From: Fratercula arctica
Taxonomy: Eukaryota; Chordata; Aves; Charadriiformes; Alcidae
Reading direction: 5' to 3'
Assembly: GCA_947846985.1 (NCBI GenBank)
Contig: CANTUZ010000020.1
Span: 6,483,459 to 6,547,458, forward strand
Length of the DNA: 64,000 nucleotides
The translations under genes and the position numbers were made by a program. The notes beneath the pieces were generated by a model, which made no database searches, was not told where the DNA came from, and saw only the letters and a list, made by a program, of their open reading frames with translations. Of the stretch, positions 14,901 to 31,459 are shown one piece after another; positions within the stretch are counted from its first letter, which is position 1; each line of letters starts with the position of its first letter.

Positions 14901-16344
14901 CCCGCAAATTTGCACCTGGGTACACACACACACACACGATACCACCGATGGGCTACTTACAGGTGTGAGCAGATTCAGAACAAGCCCTGTTCTTAGAGTA
15001 GAATAAGAATTTCTTTATTATTCTGCCATATCAAGTTTTAGACTGATTCTTAAGTGGCATTTTTCTACCTAACAAACTCTTCTTTTCAAAATAATTTAAA
15101 AAAACAAATTTCAAAAAAGCAAACAGTTTAGGGCCTTAGCATTATTGTAACAAGGAATCTATTTTTTCCTATCAATGCTGCTCCAATCCTCTTAACTGGT
15201 TGTCAGGCTGGCTCAGACGCTTTTATAGCTACAGGTCATTTCTTTGCAGCTGACACAGCTTACGATTGGGTTCAGAACACCTGGTATGACATGGATAAAA
15301 GCTGGTGGTGCCAGTAAGCAGAGGAAAGGGGAGCAATGTGGCTGTGGGCATCTGCAGAGCAGAGGCAGGGCTATGTGCTGTAATAGAAGTGGGGAGCAAC
15401 ATTCGGAGCAACATTCAGGGGGAGGGGTAAGCAAGAAGAATATTTCAATAGATAAAGGTATAAAAGGGAGGTGAGAAATAAGGAGAGCTCAATGCTTTAA
15501 AAAATAGGGAAATAAAATTTTACAATGCTCCTGTTATTTTTTTAAGAATGAATTGTGAGACCGAGGGCAATACGTACTTTTGTATCTATATGCATTTACT
15601 AGTTCTCTCAATTATTTTGTGTAGAATGAAGCCTGTAGTAGGCATTCAATTAACTTTATGCATTAGCAGTTTTTTCGTGTGAGTGGTATTAGTTGTAAGT
15701 GCTTATTTTTTCATTGTTTGCTCTCTGTAATTGCTCTTTGTTACTGTGCCCTATTTCACTGAGATACTGAGTATGCCCCACTAGCATATGCTGAAAAACT
15801 CATGTTAGGGAAGTTCACTTACAATTTGTTTTTGCTAGAAAAACTACAGTAAAGTGAGTGGGACTGTATGTTGTGTGTAAAGGGAACCTCAGCTCCCACT
15901 TCCTGTGACATGAAGGTATTAATGTGCAGAAGGACCCTAAGCCTCTGCAGCCTGCTCCTAAATAGGGCACAGCTCAGAACATCTGAAGGTCTTTGTGACT
16001 CATGGGTGGGGATCTCCTAATGATCTTAGTTATTTTTATATGTGCCTGATACCACATGTTATGCTGCCCTAATGCAGAGAACCAGCTCTACCACCACCAA
16101 GCAAGCACACAAAACTCTGGTGGTGAAAACTGTGGGAAAGAAAGAGGAAGAAGAAAGTAAAACACAAAAAAGAAGGTGAAATCACAAGACAACATTAGCA
16201 ACAAATAAAGGCACAAGACAGCAAGAATAAAAAGGGCAAAGAAAAAGCAACTAGAGGTGATAAAAGGACAATACAAGCAAAGGACTCTGGCAGAGTGTTC
16301 CTTTCATTCCTTCTCCTTTTTTTAATTTTGTTTTACGGAGGGAA
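11950..16344. other. IRF6-GUCA1B intergenic region, no gene seen
   Basis: About 4.4 kb between the IRF6 CpG island and GUCA1B. No frame has family resemblance or splice support. A short (CA)n microsatellite lies at about 14922-14937, and two adjacent GGAGCAACATTC copies at about 15396-15420. A CArG-like CCTAAATAGG is at 15957-15966. The last few hundred bases must hold GUCA1B 5' sequence, but I cannot fix a start site. Confidence 0.45.
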
Positions 16345-19300
16345 ATGGGACAGCAGTTCACCAATGCCGAAGGAGAGCAAGCTGAGATTGATGTTGCTGA
16401 ATTGCAGGAATGGTATAAGAAGTTTGTGGTTGAATGTCCCAGTGGGACTCTCTTCATGCACGAATTCAAGCAGTTCTTCGGGGTCCAGGATAACCGTGAA
16501 GCAGCAGAGTATATTGAAAACATGTTCAGAGCGTTTGATAAGAATGGGGTAAGTGGTGAGGAGTTTTTAGTGATTTGTCTAATAATCCCCACCTCTTCCT
16601 TCTGTAATTTTGTGGTGTTTTGGTGCAGTTCCCACCCTCGTTACCATGCTTCATGAGACTAAGGCAAGGGCAATGCCCGGGCAGGAGAAGGAGCGCACGC
16701 TGCACCACTCTGTATGGGCTGGAATGGATTCTTCTCCTCATAAATCTGTACACAATTAAGGACAGAATGTCCCCTTAAGGGATTAAAAGGTTGAAATTTA
16801 GGAAGTTGCATTTTGAGACAGTATTGTTGAAAGATCCTCAAATAGCCAAGGCTGCTACACGGAAAAAAAAAAATTATCTGTTATGATAAGGGGGGAATTA
16901 TAGTGTGGGAAAGTCCTACTTGGGTTTGCTATACATTGGAGGAAGCATATATATACAGTATGAGCAGGTGGCATGTAACAAAATATTGATTTTTAGCTGC
17001 TTGAAAGTGAAGGAATGCTGAACAATTCAGACATTCTGGTTTTGATTCCCTTTGCTGTATTTGTCATCAGACACCTGGGAAAAGTGGGCTTTCTGGTTTA
17101 GTAGCAGTTCATGCATACCCGAGTATTGGTGCAAAAGACAGCATGATACTAGCCTGTGATATTTTAGATACTCAAAAGAAATGTAATATGGTTGCCTTTC
17201 TGATCTTGAAACGGGTAAGCAATGCTTTCCAAACTGTTTAACTTTTGTCCTGAAGCTGTTGATCATATTCAGAGTTTGGGGTTGTTTGTTGCTCTACATC
17301 AACACAAGAAAAGGGGAGACAAGTATGTCATCTCTCAGATATACAAACGTCCCTGAAGCTTCCTTTGAAACCAGGAGCATTTGAGGTGGTAACAAAAGTC
17401 AGTTTGTGAGAGAGGATAAAAAAAAAGCTATGGGAGGTGTGGGCAGATTGATTTGTGTCAGAATTTGCAGTTGGCAAAACCCAAATTCCTGCAAAAAAAC
17501 TGAAGGTCCAGGTCCAAATTCTGTTATGAAAGCTGTGCAGAAAGGGCTGCAGGGCAAACAGTGTGCATAAAAGGCAAAGTCCCATTCCTAGTTTATAAGA
17601 GTTTTCCTAACATAAAAAAATAAATCTGTTTTTAAGGGATGCTGGTACTTACATATATTAAGAACACTAAATTAGACCCAGATTCATGTGTTTGCTTAAA
17701 TATGCCCATGGCATACGGTCAATTGAGCAGGACCTACCAATCTAAAGGATTATCAGTAATATGGTAAGGAAATAAAACCAAATCCTTAATTGTCTTTTTA
17801 TGCTTACTGGCCTTCGAAGTCCAGCAGTAGCAGTTTTTGCTCACAGTTACTGCTAAGCCGTTAGTGCAGAGCGTGCCGGGAGGAGAGGCGCAGCCCAGGT
17901 CTCCCAGGGGATTTTGCCGCCTGGGTCAGGAGGGCTGTAAGGTGACATGGGGCTGTGGCGGAGCCCTGGGATGGTGTTGGTCTGTGTGAGGGCATCTGTG
18001 GAGGCTGCCCAGGGAGCTCGGCATTCCTTCACTGTCTCTGAAGTTTTTTGTAGGATGAACACCTGATGTAAATCCTTTATTGTGGGTGCTCTTGCTGCTG
18101 CCTTCTGAAAGGTGATGTTTTCATTGTCTGTCTTCCTCAGATGAATCAAGATCAAACAAGGGGGAAGGGTGGAAGAAAGGGGTTGCGGTTGGGTGTTGGT
18201 CTCATTGGTGAAGCAGCTGAGGCTGTTGGGAACAGCAATGCCTTCCCAAAAAGTCAATGTCTCCTGCACTGATCCTCATCTGCTTCCCCATCCTCCATGT
18301 AATCTGTGGTGCCTTGGGGTATTTAAATTGCTTGTTTCTGGAGTCCTGGCAGGTGTCTCCCCTTATTGCACTGTAGGAAAACTGCTTTGCTCTCCACTGT
18401 CACTGCCTGGGAGCTCATCTTTGGTGCAGAAGGGGTATGGCTGTGCTCACTGATGGTCTTGCACTGGCATGAGTCTTCTATGAAGAGGAAAATAAATAGC
18501 TGTCCCATGGAGTATCTTGGCAGTTTAACTAGGTTTCATAATCAGGTTTCTATCAACTGCACCCAGATAAGCGCCATTCAGTGGCTTTTCTGTTTCTACA
18601 GGATAATACCATTGATTTTCTGGAATATGTAGCTGCCTTGAATCTTGTTTTACGAGGAAAACTGGAACACAAGCTGAGGTGGACATTCAAAGTATATGAC
18701 AAGGATGGGAATGGCTGCATAGATAAACCTGAGCTGCTGGAAATTGTTGAGGTAAGTAGGCATTGCCTAATCACTTATTTAAGCAATCGCAGTTCTTTGG
18801 CAATGTAATGATGTATATGGTTTTTGTGATAATGAGGTTTCAAGGCAGCTGTGGGCAGTGATGAAGGGAAAATGCCTGCCCTTGGTGGAAGGGTCATGTG
18901 TGCTGGGGTCTGGTGGAGCCCGATGTGGTGGCTGAGGGATGGGCTAAACCCGCTGCAGGCAGCCTGGCCCCTGCTGCTGCTGAAGCTGTGCAGAAACGCA
19001 GCATCTGGGTGCTGTTGTGGGGTTCCCATATTTCTACTCTGCCTTTCTGTTCAGCCTTTTTACATGGGGATTCATTGCACTGGGCAGTGGAAGAGGGTTT
19101 CACCTCATGCTCCTTACAGGAGAGTAGCTGGTGAGAATACGCTGAGAGGCACAAATTAATACAGAAATGCCTTTTGTAATTATTCTCTCTGGGTTGCTGT
19201 TATGTTCTGCACTTAGCTTTAATTAGTGACTGTGTGAAAGTGTGAGAGGAGGCATGGGGCATAGCAGAGAGTCCGACACAGCGTGCCTGGGTTCTTACTT

Positions 19301-21038
19301 TGGGTAAATATCTTGGTGATTGTGCCGGAGTCCCCCCTGCACCACAGGTGCTGTAACACCCTTGCACCCCAGTACTTGTCAGGCTTAATCAATGGTTATC
19401 AAGCATTTTAGGATCTTGGGTGAAATGCAATATCAAGAAAACATCAGAAGCTGAATCTGTGGAAAGCAGGTCCTTTTGGCTGGGAAGCGTGGCCAGGCTG
19501 TTACCTGCAGCACCAGCAGGTGTGGGAGCATCTGGGCAGCTTTCTGGGGCAGGGTCAATGGAAGTTTTGAGGTCAGGCAGGAATTGGCCAGAGCCATGTT
19601 AGGCCCTTGCTAATCCCCTCTCTGGGAAGACTTCAGACAAAACCCTTCAGCCTAAGGAGTAAAGTTAATAATGAACGGGTGGCTGTCATGGGAGGAATAG
19701 ATAAAATCTGCCCCTTTCCAGTGACAAAGTGGAACAGAAACCATGGGTCAAAATATGTGCTAATACAGGTTTGCTCTTGCAACTTGGGCACAAGTTCCCT
19801 GGGAGAGAGGGCTGGGTAAATCCAGATGTGCCCAGCTTCGGATGTTAGAAAAAAAATCATACTGAAAACTCAGATGATTTTCCTATCTGTGAAACTCTTG
19901 CCTTGTTCTTTGCAAAGGAACCCTGAGGTCTGACCAGTATGTGCAAGGAAAATAGGAGGGCAGCAGCTTCAAAGAGCAAATGAAGTAATCCACAGTGTGT
20001 GTGAGCGTGGTCGGAGGTTTCATTAAAGGTCTGGGGCTGCTGAGTGGCAGATCTTTTGAGAAAGGTTAAAATTGCAGCCTTTGTAAAAGACCTTTACGCT
20101 GTTGGGAAGATAATGGAGTTCACTGCTTTTCATTTTCCAGTCCTTCTCCTAATCTGTGAACTTCTTTTCAGTCTATCTACAAGCTGAAGAAAGTGTGTCG
20201 GTCGGAGGTGGAGGAGAGGACCCCATTGCTCACGCCGGAGGAGGTTGTGGACAGGATATTTCAGTTAGTGGATGAGAATGGGGATGGTAAGCGATTGATG
20301 GCTCAGATTGCATTCATGCGTAACGAGAAGTTATCTGTGCTGGACGGGCTAGATTTAATTATGTTTATCGATAAATCACTTAGAGCTATTGTGTTACTCA
20401 GACACGTTGGGTTTGGTTCTGGTCTGCTTGTTAGAATCAAGAATGACTTGGTGCAGTAGGAGGAAATTATCTTCATTGTTATTGTAATGTAAAACATACA
20501 GAGGTCACTATTCCATCTGGATTTTGATGCCACGGAGATCTCATCCTCTGAAAGCCCCCAGTAGCCAGAGTGCAGGTCCCAGTCCCAGCACAAATAGCCT
20601 GAGTAAAGAGAGTGGCTCCAGTCAAATTGGAGCTTGCAGGATCAGACTTGCAACCCTCCCAAAGGAGCGTGTCTCAGCTAACGCAATGCTCCGTACCGAG
20701 GGACGGGGCAGGTGTGAATGCGTTGGGTTACAGCGTGGTGGTTTGTCTTGGCTCACTGGCCTAAACTCTGTGGGGAAATGAAGTAGAGCTTTTGTCTTAT
20801 TAGCATAGTTTCTGAAACGTATATGGCTTTTACTCCTGCCTTCCTCTTCTTATGTCTTATCTGTCATGTCTTGTTCTCTCTGTCTTGTGTCCTCCTCATC
20901 TCATACACAGGGCAGTTGTCTCTTGATGAGTTCATTGATGGGGCCAGGAAAGACAAGTGGGTGATGAAGATGTTGCAAATGGATGTAAACCCTGGGGGAT
21001 GGATCTCTGAGCAGAGGAGGAAGAGTGCATTGTTCTGA
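16345..21038 (+). CDS. GUCA1B: Guanylate cyclase-activating protein 2 (GCAP2), four coding exons
   Basis: Exons 16345-16548, 18602-18751, 20172-20286 and 20911-21038 join to 198 residues (human 200). All junctions have GT-AG signals. GCAP2 is a neuronal calcium sensor that activates retinal membrane guanylate cyclases at low calcium in photoreceptor outer segments. Gly2 after the initiator Met fits N-myristoylation. EF-hand 1 is degenerate and carries the CPSG signature near residue 31. EF2 loop is residues 65-76, EF3 101-112 and EF4 152-163, all with the acidic ligands in place and a Glu at position 12. [16 protein letters not shown] leads into EF4, and the end KSALF is close to the human KSAMF. 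The intron positions match those of GUCA1A, which lies downstream in the opposite orientation. Confidence 0.97.
16549..18601 (+). other. GUCA1B intron 1
   Basis: A 2.05 kb intron starting GTAAGT and ending in TGTTTCTACAG. It interrupts the gene just before the Asp at position 5 of the EF2 loop. No gene or recognisable repeat is seen inside. Confidence 0.7.
18752..20910 (+). other. GUCA1B introns 2 and 3
   Basis: Intron 2 runs 18752-20171 (GTAAGT to CTTTTCAG) and intron 3 runs 20287-20910 (GTAAGC to ATACACAG). Neither contains a supported coding frame or a repeat I recognise. Confidence 0.7.
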
Positions 21039-23050
21039 GAAAATTCAGTTCTGATACAGCTGAAAATGTGATGCTGACTACGACTGTGGCGCTCTCGCTC
21101 CAGGGTGGTAGTGGCTTTCCTTTTTAATACAATCTCAGTATCCAGATGAAAACATCAGTGGTTTAAGAAGCCATATCTCAATCTAAACCCCATGTGTGCT
21201 GCTGGTACCCAGAGACTATTTTTGGCCCATGAATAAGTCTCTCTGTGTACACAATGCCATGTTTGCCAGCTCTGGTTTTTGGTTACACCTCAAGGAACAA
21301 ACTTTTCGTGGCTTCCCGCAGTGGATCCTGGGCAGGGCTTTATTCTGATGACAGGGTTGGGAAGTGAGAAATCCTGACACAGTGGTAGTGTCTCCAGTGC
21401 AGACTGGTGTTTGCCTCATCCATACCTGCAGAGATACAAACACATCGAACCAAAACTGACAAGCAAAGAGGTGCTCTGGCAGGCTTTATGCATTCAGCAT
21501 GTCTGTTATGCATAGTAATATCGATGCATATTTAGATTATACTACTACTGTAAAATGATTGAACACCAACATATCACTGTATTATAACGGGTAGCCAAGA
21601 CAGTACACAGAGTCGAGGGAAATACAACACGCGGGCTGGACAGGTGGGGTGGTAACTCCTTGCACCTCCTTCCTGTGGACCAGCCACTGCTCCTTGTACC
21701 TCTCCAGAGACCTGGGCTTCTGTGGGGCTGGAAAAGTGCTATTTCCAAACCCTGAGCGGCAGTAGAAATGGTACCTCTTTACAGCCACATTTAGAGGGCA
21801 GATTTGCACGAGTGTGATGCTGCTCCCTTTGAGCCAATGTTTCTTACTGAGACATCATTCAAACAGCTTTTCCTGCCCTGTGAAGACTCAACGAGCTCAG
21901 GGAGCTCCAGGACTTTCTCTGTGCTGGGAGAAGTTTCGTGTGGAGGGAGAGAGGAGGGAAGAGCAGAGTTTTGCTGGGCAGGGTGTCTGCAATGAGACGA
22001 TCAGCACGGCTTTATTGGCAGGACCACAGAATGGAACAAGTGACAGAAAAACCCAAGTGAGTTACTGGAGTAGTACAGTGGTTTTACACTGGACTTAATT
22101 AGCCACAGACTGCAGATCAAATTTGCACAGGTTATAGGCTGAGCTCGGCTCTTCTTATGGCTGACCCATATACCTATATATGTATGTGTATGTGGAAAGA
22201 GAATTTGAGTTGAACCAGTAGTTTAGTTCACCTTCATTTGATTTATTGGATTATTTGCAAGAAAAAAATTCCTCTGGAAAATGACATGATTTTTTTGTCT
22301 GTTTTATTTAAATTTTCCTATGGAATCAGTGGGCCAAGTCACATCCATGGCAAGACGTGCAATCCCTTTCTTTTGTGGCCTTTTTGACTGTAGTACCTGT
22401 CATTAGCTGATTAGATTACTGGTTTGCAGTCTTGTCAACTTAACCAATGTTGAAATTCAGGAACACGAGGAAGTAGTCAGGATAAGACACAATCAGTGCT
22501 AGAGTTCAAATCCATGTACATTTCCACTTCTAAATAGCCTTTCTAAGAGTTCTCTGTAAACACACAGTAGCTTGTGGCATGCTTACTTATCAGAGCAGAT
22601 TAGACTTCTAGTTTATGCTGCTGCAAGGCAGCCGTTTAAAGCTCATTCAAGCCAATAGTTTATCAGCCCAAGATCTGAAAGAAAAATCTTACTTCTAACT
22701 TGAGGGCCTGGAAGAAACGATTCACTTCACTGATTTCCCAACTTGTGGACAAATGTTTTCATGATAGGATACAAATCTCTAATTCCTTAAATTTCAGCAA
22801 CTCAACCAACAAAACACACTTTAGTTCTGCTTCTTGCACAATTTAAGTGCATGTTTATTTACTCTAGTTGCGTACTGTGGGTTTGCCTAAATGCTTTACA
22901 TTTTCTTGTTCTGCTCACCTGGTGAGATCAGGCAGGGAAGGAGCTGCCTGGTGTCCCCCACGCCAGCAGTCCTCCGCTGCGGTGGTAGAGGGCATCCTAA
23001 CACTGAGCGCTGCTGCGGCTCTTCATGGAAATTTTGTATCACATGAATTT

Positions 23051-23056
23051 AATAAA
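23051..23056 (+). terminator. Candidate poly(A) signal for GUCA1B
   Basis: AATAAA followed by a TGTTTTGTAGTGTTTATTTT stretch, a typical downstream U/GU-rich element. It lies about 2 kb after the stop codon, giving a long 3' UTR. An earlier weaker site cannot be excluded. Confidence 0.45.
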
Positions 23057-24589
23057 GAATTATTTATTAAAATTCTATCTGTTTTGTAGTGTTTATTTTT
23101 CACTTGGAATGAAGGTGAAGGTCTGTGTAAGCATCTGAGTATCTGAGCAAAAATGTAGTCTTTAAGACTGGCATAATGAAATTAAGGGAGGCGTTAGCTA
23201 ACATGGGTAAGAGGATGGCTAAGGCAGAGAGGGTGAAGCTATTGCAGGTGCAGAGTAGGAAAGGAGTATCTTCTAGTTAACTTCTATGTAGTGATGGTGG
23301 AAATCACGTGTATGGTAAAAAAAATATTCTGAATGGAATTTGAAATAGTTGCTTACAATAAGGTGAGCTGACAGTGCTGCAATGAGATGGACCCTGTTTT
23401 GACCGTGCCAGGCTTGAAACAGAAGCCTTGAGAATTTAGGGCTCAAAGTGTTGGACTCGAGCAGGACACAGGATGCCTCCACCTCCTCTGGGGGGAGCCC
23501 TATGGCGGTAGCACACAGCAGATAACGCTGGTGTTAGCGCTGGCATAACCCAGTGGAAAATTGTTGCTCTTACCAATCGTGTAATCTTGTGTCAAGAAAT
23601 CACAAGGTGCTTTAGTCTTAGTCCTATTTTTAAATCCATAGGTATAAGCACTTTGATCTCTTCCCAAACTCAATTCAATGTTCACGTCAAGCTGTTGTCA
23701 GACATTTTGCATAATCCATTTTTCCAGACCTACAGCCCAGCTAGAATTGGATTTGACTGATCGGATTTCTTTTGAGTCTAAATTGGGAAACAGGATGGCT
23801 TGGAAAAGGCAAATGCCATGTGATTTTTCTGAGCTTCTACCATCTGCTCTGATGTTTGATGCCTCTGAAGTTGGGTAGGACTGAAGGTGCAACGATCAGG
23901 TGAGAAAGCTGAAGGTGAGGATGTTGCTGGAAGTGGCTGATGAGGAGAGGCACCAGGGAGCCAAGGAGGCATCGCATCCTAGAATAGTCTGGAAGGTGCA
24001 TTCCCAGGGAAAGTGCTGAGAAGGAAAGAGGATAATTACATCTTTCTCTCTGCTTAGCCATGCTCTTTATTTGTCTATACACCTAATGTTCTGAGAGGGG
24101 AGGTTCACCCGTGGGTAGCTGGGGTTTGGTGGCTGCCCAGAGGAAAGGTTCGTGTCCAGGTCATTCCCAAAGCATCCATGTGCCGCTTTCCCTTGAAAAT
24201 GTCACGTGAGACACAGGGTGGCCATGCCAGGACCTCCCTGGCCCCATGCTGATGGCTGTAGGGACTTTTTTGGTCTCACTCAGTTGTTTTCTCACAGCAC
24301 CCGTGCTCAGTTCTGGCAGGACAGGAGAATACTCATTTCTGTCTTTCCTCCTCTTTAAAGGAAAGTGCGCCTCGGAAGTTTAGAAAGTATCTCAAGCATA
24401 TTACCCTTAAAGACCTTGTATTTAAGGTAACTAATGGTGTTGTGGGATCTGATGCAGTGCGGAGCGGTGCTGTAGGGCAGCTCATCCCCTGGGCATACGG
24501 GACCTTCAGCGGCAGCTGCTGAGACCCTGTTGTGTTTCATTTTGGTAACTCTTGCTCCTCGCACGGGGACACGAAAGGAGACATTTTTG

Positions 24590-24870
24590 CTGTTTGCCCG
24601 CTCCGTTCCTTAGCTCGTCCTCTCTCCCGTTGGCGGCTGCTCTCTCGGAGTCCCATCGGCTCCTGCTCCCCAGCGCGGCTCCCCCCGCGGGCCCGGCCGC
24701 TGCCCGCCCGGCGCTGGCAGGCAGAGGGGCACTGCGGGCACGGGGAGCGGGAGCGGGGCGAGCGAGGGGCCGTCGGGGGGTGCCCTGGGAGCAGAGGGCA
24801 GAGCCCCGGGCTGGGCTCCCCCGCCCCGGAGCCGTGCGGAAGGGCGAAGCGCTGCTCAGCATCCTCCAAG
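24590..24870. promoter_or_regulatory. Isolated CpG island between the GCAP genes
   Basis: About 280 bases with many CG dinucleotides, surrounded by ordinary AT-richer sequence. It is not at the 5' end of any gene I can identify, since both neighbours end toward it. It may mark an unannotated transcript start or be a GC-biased patch. Confidence 0.4.
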
Positions 24871-27624
24871 GAGGATTTCCCCACCCGCCTTTCCAGCTGG
24901 GAAAGGCCCTGAGCTGCCCTGCTTCCAGGCATCACTTCCAGGCATCACGACAGGACGCATGGAGCCCACCCAGGATTCTCCCAACCTCAAACGCCCCATG
25001 GGTCTACCGTTTCTGCAGCCCTCAAGGGCGACTTTGCATCCCACTGCAGCTTTTACGGTGGCTTTTGCTGAGATAAACGGCGTGGTGCTGCCGAAAGTCA
25101 CTCGCTGGGTGGTTTTAGTGGTGCCGCAACTCTTCTTAACAAACCTGGCTCCAGGGACTTGTCCCAGGTCACTGCAAAGGGAGGACCTGACCCCAGACCA
25201 GCCTCGCAGGCCCATCACCCCACAGGTGGCAGCTCCCAAAAAAGCCTCTCCCACTCGTGCTGTGAGGCTGCGCTGCCTCTCGTTCACCAGTGAGAGTGTC
25301 ACAAGAGTCAGCAATGTGTCCATGGCTGGCACCTGAACAGCCACCACTATTTTGAAATAAATTAATTATGCGTGAGTTAGGGCAAAGAGAGTCACAATAT
25401 TAGTTTCTAATTATTTTTAATTTGCTTTCTTAGAGGCTGAAAAAACATCCTTTGGAGAGAGACGCTGAGGTTTGAAAGGTGCCTTTGGCCAGCCAGCAAT
25501 TCTGAGACAGCCCTTTTAGAATAACTTTGTCTTTATAAATAGAAATTGGGCTTGTCAGGGCTGTTTCTTGTGGCTTCTTGGGCACACAGAGGAGAGAGGC
25601 TGAATGTGTCACGGGCAGGACTGAATGTGTCTCTGTGGAGGCAGGGTGCACAGAAAGCCCACGCTGAACTCGTTCCCTCCTCGCTGCTGTTGTAGAGACG
25701 GAGGAGGAGAGCAGGAGGTGCCTAGAAATGTGGGTGGGTAAAGCAGAGCTCTGGAAGAAAGAGTTGCAGGACTCCCCAGGGGGTGAGGTTTTATTGAAGC
25801 AAGCTATGCTGGCTCAATGCAGACGAGGTTCAGAAGAGCAGGCAGTACCCACGGGATGCGAGAACCCAGGAGCAGCCCCTTTTCTATGCTCATTCTGAAG
25901 AAAACGGACCTCTCCCCATGCTCGTGCTGGTTTTTCAAAAGAACTATTTTAACGAAGCCAAAACAAAGGTTTCTGTACTTACATGAGACAGTTAATCTGT
26001 CCTGCTGGAAACAGAGTGATTGACTGAAAGAGAGAAAAAGCACAACCTGCAATAAGCTTGTAAAATATCTTTATTAGTTCACTATAAGATTGGAAGTACA
26101 AAAGCTTCCAGGTAAAATGCTGTCAAATGAAAAAGATGCACAGGTAAAACAGTCAGAAAGTTGTTTATGAATTGCAGGCATCCAGTGTTAGACAACAAGT
26201 CTTTCAGCTAGGCAAGAGATGCCTCCTGGTGTCCTGTATTGCCTCACCACGCCTGAAACTTGCTCCCATCAGATGAGGAAACCCCTCTCTGGGAGCAGCC
26301 CGGGCGCAGGGCCGTCGGGCGGTGCGGGGGCAAGGCCAACGCTCTCGCAGCTGCCCTTGTGCGTGTGCTGGGTCCTGGGTGCAGCCCTGCTCGTGGCACT
26401 GGTCGTTAGCACCGGCAGATGAGGTTGCTGTGCCCGGCATGCTGTAATAAAGCTTGACTGGGTTTTATTCCACGGGGGACGGTGCTTGAGCCCTCTGTTC
26501 TGTGAAGCTGATGGTACCCGTTGCCTGCTCAGGAATACTCGGGTACCTGTGGATGCTCGTGGCGCAGACGCTGCGTCTCCAGCAGCATTCCCCTCCGAAC
26601 TGCATGCCGACAATTCACTGCCATTGTAGTTAAAAAACCACCTGATGTTCGAGGGTGCCACAGAGTGTAACTTGCAGGAGAGTTCAAGTTTGTTGTACAG
26701 GTGATAAGACATGCAGGAATATTCCTACAAACATTCAAAAATTTTCCAATTTTACCTCTCAGGTTACTGCCACTGCAGCCCTTCCAGATATTTCAGAGAG
26801 AAACATGCCCTTAAAATTCAGATAGTTGTTTAAAAAAAGGCACCATTCTGTTTTAATGCTTTTAAACAAAGAAATGCCACTGCATTCATCACTCCACCAC
26901 TCTCCTTTTTCTAGGTCATAGGTGTTTTTATCGTACGTTATCATTAATGACTGCTAACATAATAATAACAAATCAAAGAGCAAGTGACCAAAACTGTTTA
27001 TCTCATGCTCTGGAAATATATACGGAAATAGAAGGTTCAGATCTACTTTCTAGGTTTCCTATGCGTGTCCTTGGGTGACCCCTCTCACTGGGGCCAAGTG
27101 TCGCGCAGCCCCGGGGTTCGTCCCCCGCAGCGGCTGCAGGCATCAGCCACGGCCTCGGGGTGAACTTTGAGGCTCTTTTGGTGCATTCTCAAGCCGCATG
27201 GTGTGTGGTGCCGCTGCCCTTCTCAGGGGGGTGGGTCTCTCTCCCCTCTCCGCTCAGCAGCAATATCCAGAGGCCCCCGCACAGCGATGGCCCTGGTGGC
27301 CCCGGTAGCAGCCTCGGGGGGTGGCTCTGTGCTTCCAGCTTGAAGGGCTGTCCTCGCAGCACCCCCTCTTTGCAGCAGCCTTTCCCCTCGCCAGCAGGGG
27401 CAGCTGCGGCCAGGGCAGTGCCCGGGGGGCCCCGGGCTCCCATGAACCCCCTCACAGGGGAGCGGTGCCTTCGGAGCAGATCCTGGTCCCTTTGCTAGCG
27501 GGACAGTCTATCGCTTGTCACACTGGCACTGGGATGGCTCACCAGCTCCCACAACCACAACCCGATTTGTTTTAATAATGTGAGGGGGGGAAAAGTGGAG
27601 GTGAAGGGAGGGCGTCCCGGGAGC

Positions 27625-31021
<3,397 letters not shown>

Positions 31022-31353
31022 CTCCGCACCAAGCACTGGTCACTTCGCAGCCAAAAACTGATGTTTTCTGAAATCTGGGGGCTTTCTTTTAAATTCTGCT
31101 TCTTGCCTTTAAAGTCCAAATGTCCCCAGCACTGCAGGGATCACTGTATTGGGGAAAAAACAAACTGCCTTGTGTGTGAGTTGTCCCGATTCAGCGTTGG
31201 TAGTGATGGATGCAAAAGACACCTCTCCCCAGGAAAATTCAAAAGCACAAAACCCTCTTTGGACAAAAGGCTGACATTTAAGTACTCAGCAAATCCCTCC
31301 CCGGCCAATGAGGCTCGGGGGGTGATGGGCTCCTGCCAGGCATTAAGGGTTCA

Positions 31354-31459
31354 GGATTAAAATAGAAAGGAGGTAAAATGGGAAAGTCTCACAGATTACA
31401 GGCCCAGCAGGAGATTATGAGGGTGGAATGTTCTCCGTGATGATGTAATCTCCTAATCC
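31354..31459 (-). promoter_or_regulatory. Cluster of CRX/OTX-like sites upstream of GUCA1A
   Basis: Five TAATCY/GATTA-type motifs lie within about 106 bases: GGATTA 31354-31359, AGATTA 31393-31398, AGATTA 31412-31417, TAATCT 31446-31451 and TAATCC 31454-31459. The cluster is 330-440 bases upstream of the GUCA1A start codon. CRX and OTX2 bind this motif in photoreceptor promoters (established knowledge). Assigning this cluster to GUCA1A is inference. Confidence 0.5.

Larger units (their letters stand above)
21039..27624. other. Convergent GUCA1B-GUCA1A intergenic region with 3' UTRs
   Basis: About 6.6 kb between the two stop codons. It holds the GUCA1B 3' UTR on the left. On the right are minus-strand AATAAA candidates for GUCA1A at 26464-26469, 26070-26075 and 25790-25795. 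A plus-strand AATAAA is at 26446-26451. A GC-rich, CG-dense island at about 24590-24870 stands alone in the middle. No protein family is recognised. Confidence 0.45.

Noticed and set aside
31022..31036. Upstream in-frame ATG for GUCA1A
   Set aside because: It would move the conserved Gly away from position 2 and abolish N-myristoylation, a defining feature of GCAPs.
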